From: an uncultured Chryseolinea sp. | GTDB lineage: Bacteria > Bacteroidota > Bacteroidia > Cytophagales > Cyclobacteriaceae | NCBI GenBank assembly: GCA_946478915.1 | Contig: CAMLER010000178.1 | Span: forward strand, 1 to 8,900 | Direction of reading: 5' to 3' | DNA length: 8,900 bases | Part shown: one piece after another, positions 5,946 to 8,900 of the stretch | Layout: each line of letters opens with the position of its first letter | How positions within the stretch are numbered: the first letter of the stretch is position 1 | The notes under the pieces: generated by a model | Database searches by the model: none | Told to the model about the DNA's origin: nothing | Seen by the model: the letters and a program-made list of their open reading frames with translations, nothing else | Program-made: the position numbers and the translations under genes

Positions 5946-7898
5946 TTACTGATTGTAAAGCTCCTGATATTTACTTTTGCCCTGATCAAGAAACTTCACA
6001 AAACCCTCAACGCTTTTATCATATCCATAGGGCGAAACCAACACCCGCTCATCGCTCCCGACCAGGACATAAAAAGGCTGCGCATTGTTGTTGAGTTTCG
6101 TGATCTGAAGATCAGCATTTTGCTTGCCTATGGTCTTCTTTACCTTTTGATCATAAGCAGAAGTATACCACTCATCTTCCGGCAATTCTGTTTTGTCATC
6201 CACATATAATGCAACCACGACGTAATCGTTCTGGAGACGCTGAAGCACCTCCGGATCGGACCAAACTACCGCCTCCATTTCACGGCAATTGGTACAGCCA
6301 TGGCCGGTAAAATCAATGAATAGTGGTTTATTTTGCTGACGAGCGCAGGCAATGGCCTGATCGTAGTCGAAGTATCCATTCAACCCATGGGGCAGGTGAA
6401 GAAATTCGCCGTACTGCGGCTCATCGCATATTTCGGCACCTTTTGCAGTGCGTGCCGACGAAATAAGGTCAAAATCGTGTGTGTGCATCGGCGGAAGGTA
6501 GCCGGCCAACGCCTTTAGAGGCGCACCCCACATCCCTGGCACCAGGTAAACGACAAAAGTAAATGCCATCATTGCCAAGACCAGCCTCGGAATACCGACT
6601 CGCTTATCCTCAGCATCTTTACCTGTGTCGCCGGGGAGTCTGAATCCTTTCATCAGGTATACACCGATTAAAGTCACGATCACAATCCAAATCGCGATGT
6701 TAACCTCGCGGTCCAGGATACCCCAATGAAATGCCTGGTCGGCGATGCTCAAGAATTTGAAGGCAAGTGCAAGTTCAATGAACCCTAGAACAACTTTAAC
6801 CGCGTTAAGCCAGCCTCCTGATTTGGGCAACGAGTTTAACCATCCTGGAAAGAATGCAAACAACGTGAAGGGTATAGCAAAAGCCAGCGCAAAGGCAAAC
6901 ATACCGATGATGGGCTTGATAAATTCGCCACCCGCAGACGAAACCAGAATGCTGCCTACGAGAGGGCCAGTACATGAAAACGAAACCAGAACTAGGGTAA
7001 ATGCCATAAAGAATACTCCAACCAATCCTCCTTTTTCCGCATGGCTATCCACTTTATTGATGAAACTTCCCGGAAGTGTGATATCAAACAATCCTAGAAA
7101 TGATAAGCCAAAGACCACGAATACAGCAAAAAATATCAGGTTAGGTATCCACTCCGTTGACAGGTGGTTCGCCGTCTCAGGACCCATCAGGGGAGCGACC
7201 GCCATTCCGATCACGGTATAAATCGCGATAATAGAAAAGCCATAGATCAATGCAGCTGATTTTTGGTTTCCCTTTCCTGTGAAATAGCTTACAGTCATCG
7301 GGATCATGGGAAAGACACAAGGTGTAAGCAATGCGGCAAGTCCGGCAAGAAAAGCAAGAAAGAAAAATCCGGTCCACGAACCCGTGCGGGGATCTTCTTT
7401 GATAAGCGCCGGATCGAGTATTGGTCCCTTATTGGACTCAGCATTAAATGCCGCGGCGGAGGGTTTGCTAATCGCTTTTGATGCTGTATCCGGTGTCGAA
7501 ATCTTCGGAAGTGCAGGTTCCTCCTTGGGCGCAGCCTTGGAAATAATTGGCGCTCCTTCCGTGACTTTTATGTTCCCAAACAACAGGTCGCCTGAAAACA
7601 AAACGCACTGTCCCTTTTCTTCCGAACAAACTTGTCCCTCATAAGAACCGCTGAGCGCCAGGTTGGCCGAGAGAATTTTTATCCTTTGCTTAAACTCTCC
7701 GGTATTTTCGAAAATTCTAACATCACAATCGAATATTTTATCATGTTTTGCTTTATCGTTTACTGCCTCAAGCTTGCCAACAAGTTCGAATCCTGGATTG
7801 TCCTCCAATGTGATAGCGATAGGAATTGGGCCGCAATCTTCATCAAAACCAACGGAGTAGATATACCAACCCTTATCGATAGTTGCCTTAAACGTCAA
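5946..7898 (-). CDS. dsbD: DsbD-type transmembrane thiol:disulfide reductase; body of a gene whose signal peptide lies in another frame
   Basis: The visible frame gives 650 residues from a TTG at 7898, and it contains all three DsbD modules. The N-terminal alpha domain (about 1-115) has its cysteine pair at Cys91 and Cys98. A Pro/Ala/Lys-rich linker (about 120-165) follows. The membrane beta domain (about 175-460, some eight hydrophobic segments) has Cys194 in LTPCVFPMIP and Cys309 in SFSCTGPL. The C-terminal thioredoxin-like gamma domain (about 500-645) has GCTNC with Cys535 and Cys538. DsbD takes electrons from cytoplasmic thioredoxin and passes them through these cysteine pairs to periplasmic partners such as disulfide isomerases or cytochrome c maturation proteins. 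The TTG is unlikely to be the true start: the frame is closed upstream by TGA (7916-7914), has no ATG before residue 198, and lacks the signal peptide the alpha domain needs. A matching signal peptide sits just upstream in a different frame (7901-8005), so the gene is probably frameshifted here or the sequence has an error. It follows lysA on the same strand. Confidence 0.88.
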   Translation of the reverse strand: MTFKATIDKGWYIYSVGFDEDCGPIPIAITLEDNPGFELVGKLEAVNDKAKHDKIFDCDVRIFENTGEFKQRIKILSANLALSGSYEGQVCSEEKGQCVLFSGDLLFGNIKVTEGAPIISKAAPKEEPALPKISTPDTASKAISKPSAAAFNAESNKGPILDPALIKEDPRTGSWTGFFFLAFLAGLAALLTPCVFPMIPMTVSYFTGKGNQKSAALIYGFSIIAIYTVIGMAVAPLMGPETANHLSTEWIPNLIFFAVFVVFGLSFLGLFDITLPGSFINKVDSHAEKGGLVGVFFMAFTLVLVSFSCTGPLVGSILVSSAGGEFIKPIIGMFAFALAFAIPFTLFAFFPGWLNSLPKSGGWLNAVKVVLGFIELALAFKFLSIADQAFHWGILDREVNIAIWIVIVTLIGVYLMKGFRLPGDTGKDAEDKRVGIPRLVLAMMAFTFVVYLVPGMWGAPLKALAGYLPPMHTHDFDLISSARTAKGAEICDEPQYGEFLHLPHGLNGYFDYDQAIACARQQNKPLFIDFTGHGCTNCREMEAVVWSDPEVLQRLQNDYVVVALYVDDKTELPEDEWYTSAYDQKVKKTIGKQNADLQITKLNNNAQPFYVLVGSDERVLVSPYGYDKSVEGFVKFLDQGKSKYQELYNQ

Positions 7899-7900
7899 TT

Positions 7901-8005
7901 CTACTTCATCGTTTCAGCGGCCAACTTGGCAGGTTGAAGAATTTGGGAGTGTGCCCAAGGTGCTAATACCAGGAAGAAAAAGAAAACAACCGATCGTGTG
8001 ACCAT
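7901..8005 (-). pseudogene. dsbD: Detached signal-peptide exon-like fragment of dsbD, separated by a frameshift
   Basis: ATG 8005-8003 opens a 34-codon frame ending at TAG (7903-7901). It encodes MVTRSVVFFFFLVLAPWAHS followed by QILQPAK, a textbook signal peptide plus the short Q-I-L-x-P-x-K start often seen in mature Bacteroidota DsbD proteins. The DsbD body resumes in a different frame as NDEVELTF, its usual next strand. The frames can be joined only within about 7904-7913, by a loss of 3n+1 bases relative to an intact gene. The joined protein also appears several residues short between PAK and NDEVELTF, which suggests a small deletion rather than one lost base. No slippery heptamer for programmed frameshifting is visible. 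I read this as the true 5' end of dsbD. Confidence 0.75.
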
Positions 8006-8022
8006 TCGATAATGTTAGACAC

Positions 8023-8030
8023 CAAAGTAA
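8023..8030 (-). promoter_or_regulatory. Weak -7-like box before the dsbD signal-peptide start
   Basis: The minus strand reads TTACTTTG, seven of eight matches to TAnnTTTG, 17 bases before the ATG at 8005. No TTTG lies at the proper -33 distance. With only 78 bases between lysA and dsbD, read-through from lysA is equally possible. Confidence 0.18.
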
Positions 8031-8083
8031 CGAACTGTTTTCGAAAAAAGTTGACGTGATATTACAAATGGAAAACCAACCGT

Positions 8084-8900
8084 CTATACGTCCACTTCAA
8101 CCTGCAGTTTGAGCAGGTCGTCGAGAGTCTCGCGTTCTCGAATTAATTTGGCTTCCTTGTTAATGATTAGAACTTCAGCAGGTCTCAACCTGGAATTGTA
8201 GTTGGAGGCCATAGAGAAGCAATACGCTCCTGCATTCTTAATGGCCAGGATATCTCCTTCACGCACTTCATGAATTTTCCGATCCGATCCAAATGTATCG
8301 GTCTCACATATGTATCCAACCACCGTATAAATTTTTTGAGATCCGGTGGGATTCGAAACATTCACGATGTGATGATAGGAATCATACATCATGGGTCGAA
8401 TGAGGTGATTCAATCCTGAGTTAACTCCAACAAATGTGACCGATGGTGTTGGCTTTACAATGTTTGTTCTTACCAAAAAAGTACCCGCTTCGCTAACAAC
8501 GTATTTTCCCGGCTCGATCCACATTTCAAGTTTTCTGCCATAGCGTTGACAGAAATCGTTGAATGCCTTCGATAATTTTAATCCCAGGTCATAAATATTT
8601 GTCACCATATCCCCTTCCTTATACGCCACCTTAAATCCACTGCCAAAATCGATGAAGGATAAATTGGGAAAGTCTCCTGCCATACTGAACAAGATCTCAG
8701 CCATCTTAATGAATACATCGGTTTCGGCGATCTCCGAGCCAGTATGAATGTGAAGTCCTTTGATATGTAATCCGTGTCTCTGCACGATTTCCATGATCTG
8801 TTGAAACTGAAATATCGAGATTCCGAATTTTGAGTTGCTGTGCCCCGTGGAGATTTTATAGTTACCCCCCGCGAGAATGTGAGGGTTCAATCGGAGTCCG
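8084..8900 (-). CDS. lysA: Diaminopimelate decarboxylase, C-terminal part (5' end beyond the window)
   Basis: The frame runs in from the right edge without a start codon inside the window and ends at TAG (8086-8084), giving about 271 visible residues of a protein normally near 400. LysA is a cytoplasmic PLP enzyme that decarboxylates meso-diaminopimelate to L-lysine. Visible motifs of the fold-type III (alanine-racemase-like) family are HIHTGSE (about 8736-8756), the phosphate-binding glycine loop as DFGSGFK, WIEPGK (about 8503-8522) where many homologues have EPGR, the catalytic-cysteine motif CETDTFG (about 8287-8307), and GAYCFSMASNYNSR (about 8190-8235), a LysA signature. The PLP-binding lysine belongs to the missing N-terminal part. 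The GSG and EPGK variants fit Bacteroidota LysA as I recall it. I see no LysR-type regulator or lysine riboswitch in the window. dsbD follows 78 bases downstream on the same strand. Confidence 0.93.
   Translation of the reverse strand, partial: GLRLNPHILAGGNYKISTGHSNSKFGISIFQFQQIMEIVQRHGLHIKGLHIHTGSEIAETDVFIKMAEILFSMAGDFPNLSFIDFGSGFKVAYKEGDMVTNIYDLGLKLSKAFNDFCQRYGRKLEMWIEPGKYVVSEAGTFLVRTNIVKPTPSVTFVGVNSGLNHLIRPMMYDSYHHIVNVSNPTGSQKIYTVVGYICETDTFGSDRKIHEVREGDILAIKNAGAYCFSMASNYNSRLRPAEVLIINKEAKLIRERETLDDLLKLQVEVDV

Noticed and set aside
6745..7221. 158-codon plus-strand open frame
   Set aside because: It is antisense to the DsbD membrane domain. Its polar, Asn/Pro/Thr-rich translation is what the complement of hydrophobic codons gives.
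7901..7916. Programmed -1 frameshift joining the dsbD signal peptide to its body
   Set aside because: No X-XXY-YYZ slippery heptamer is present in the short overlap, DsbD genes are not known for recoding, and the joined protein seems to lack residues. A mutation or sequence error fits better.

Overview
All five genes in the window read on the minus strand, so transcription runs from high to low coordinates. Several features point to Bacteroidota, most likely a Cytophagales-type relative. These are a Bacteroidota-style LysA, a full-length DsbD with the GHGCTNC thioredoxin motif, a patatin fused to an outer-membrane barrel, a PD40/OmpA-type envelope protein, no clear Shine-Dalgarno sequences, and -7 boxes that fit the Bacteroidota form TAnnTTTG. 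The organism assignment is inferred from protein style, not from a marker gene.

Layout in order of transcription: (1) 8900-8084, the C-terminal two thirds of diaminopimelate decarboxylase (lysA), whose start lies beyond the right edge. (2) 8005-5946, a DsbD-type transmembrane thiol:disulfide reductase. Its signal peptide (8005-7901) and its body (from about 7913) lie in different frames, so the gene looks frameshifted or carries a sequence error. (3) 5945-5482, a 464-base gap with no gene. It holds a probable promoter for the next gene, a 6-bp hairpin, a 10-bp palindrome and a repeated heptamer. (4) 5481-4189, a membrane-anchored M23 peptidase of MepM/Csd3 type with a Cys in the usual HxH motif. 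(5) 4116-1819, a patatin-like phospholipase with a POTRA-like segment and a C-terminal beta-barrel. (6) 1690-1, an envelope protein with a galactose-binding-like domain, PD40 propeller repeats and a carboxypeptidase-regulatory-like domain. It runs off the left edge, probably just before an OmpA domain.

The common theme is the cell envelope. LysA makes lysine from meso-diaminopimelate, a peptidoglycan precursor. DsbD carries reducing power to the periplasm. The M23 protein is expected to act on peptidoglycan cross-links. The patatin-barrel and PD40 proteins belong to the outer membrane or periplasm. The 72-base and 128-base gaps between the last three genes allow co-transcription, but the sequence does not prove it. 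I see no mobile element, CRISPR array, RNA gene or defence system. The most notable anomaly is the broken 5' end of dsbD.
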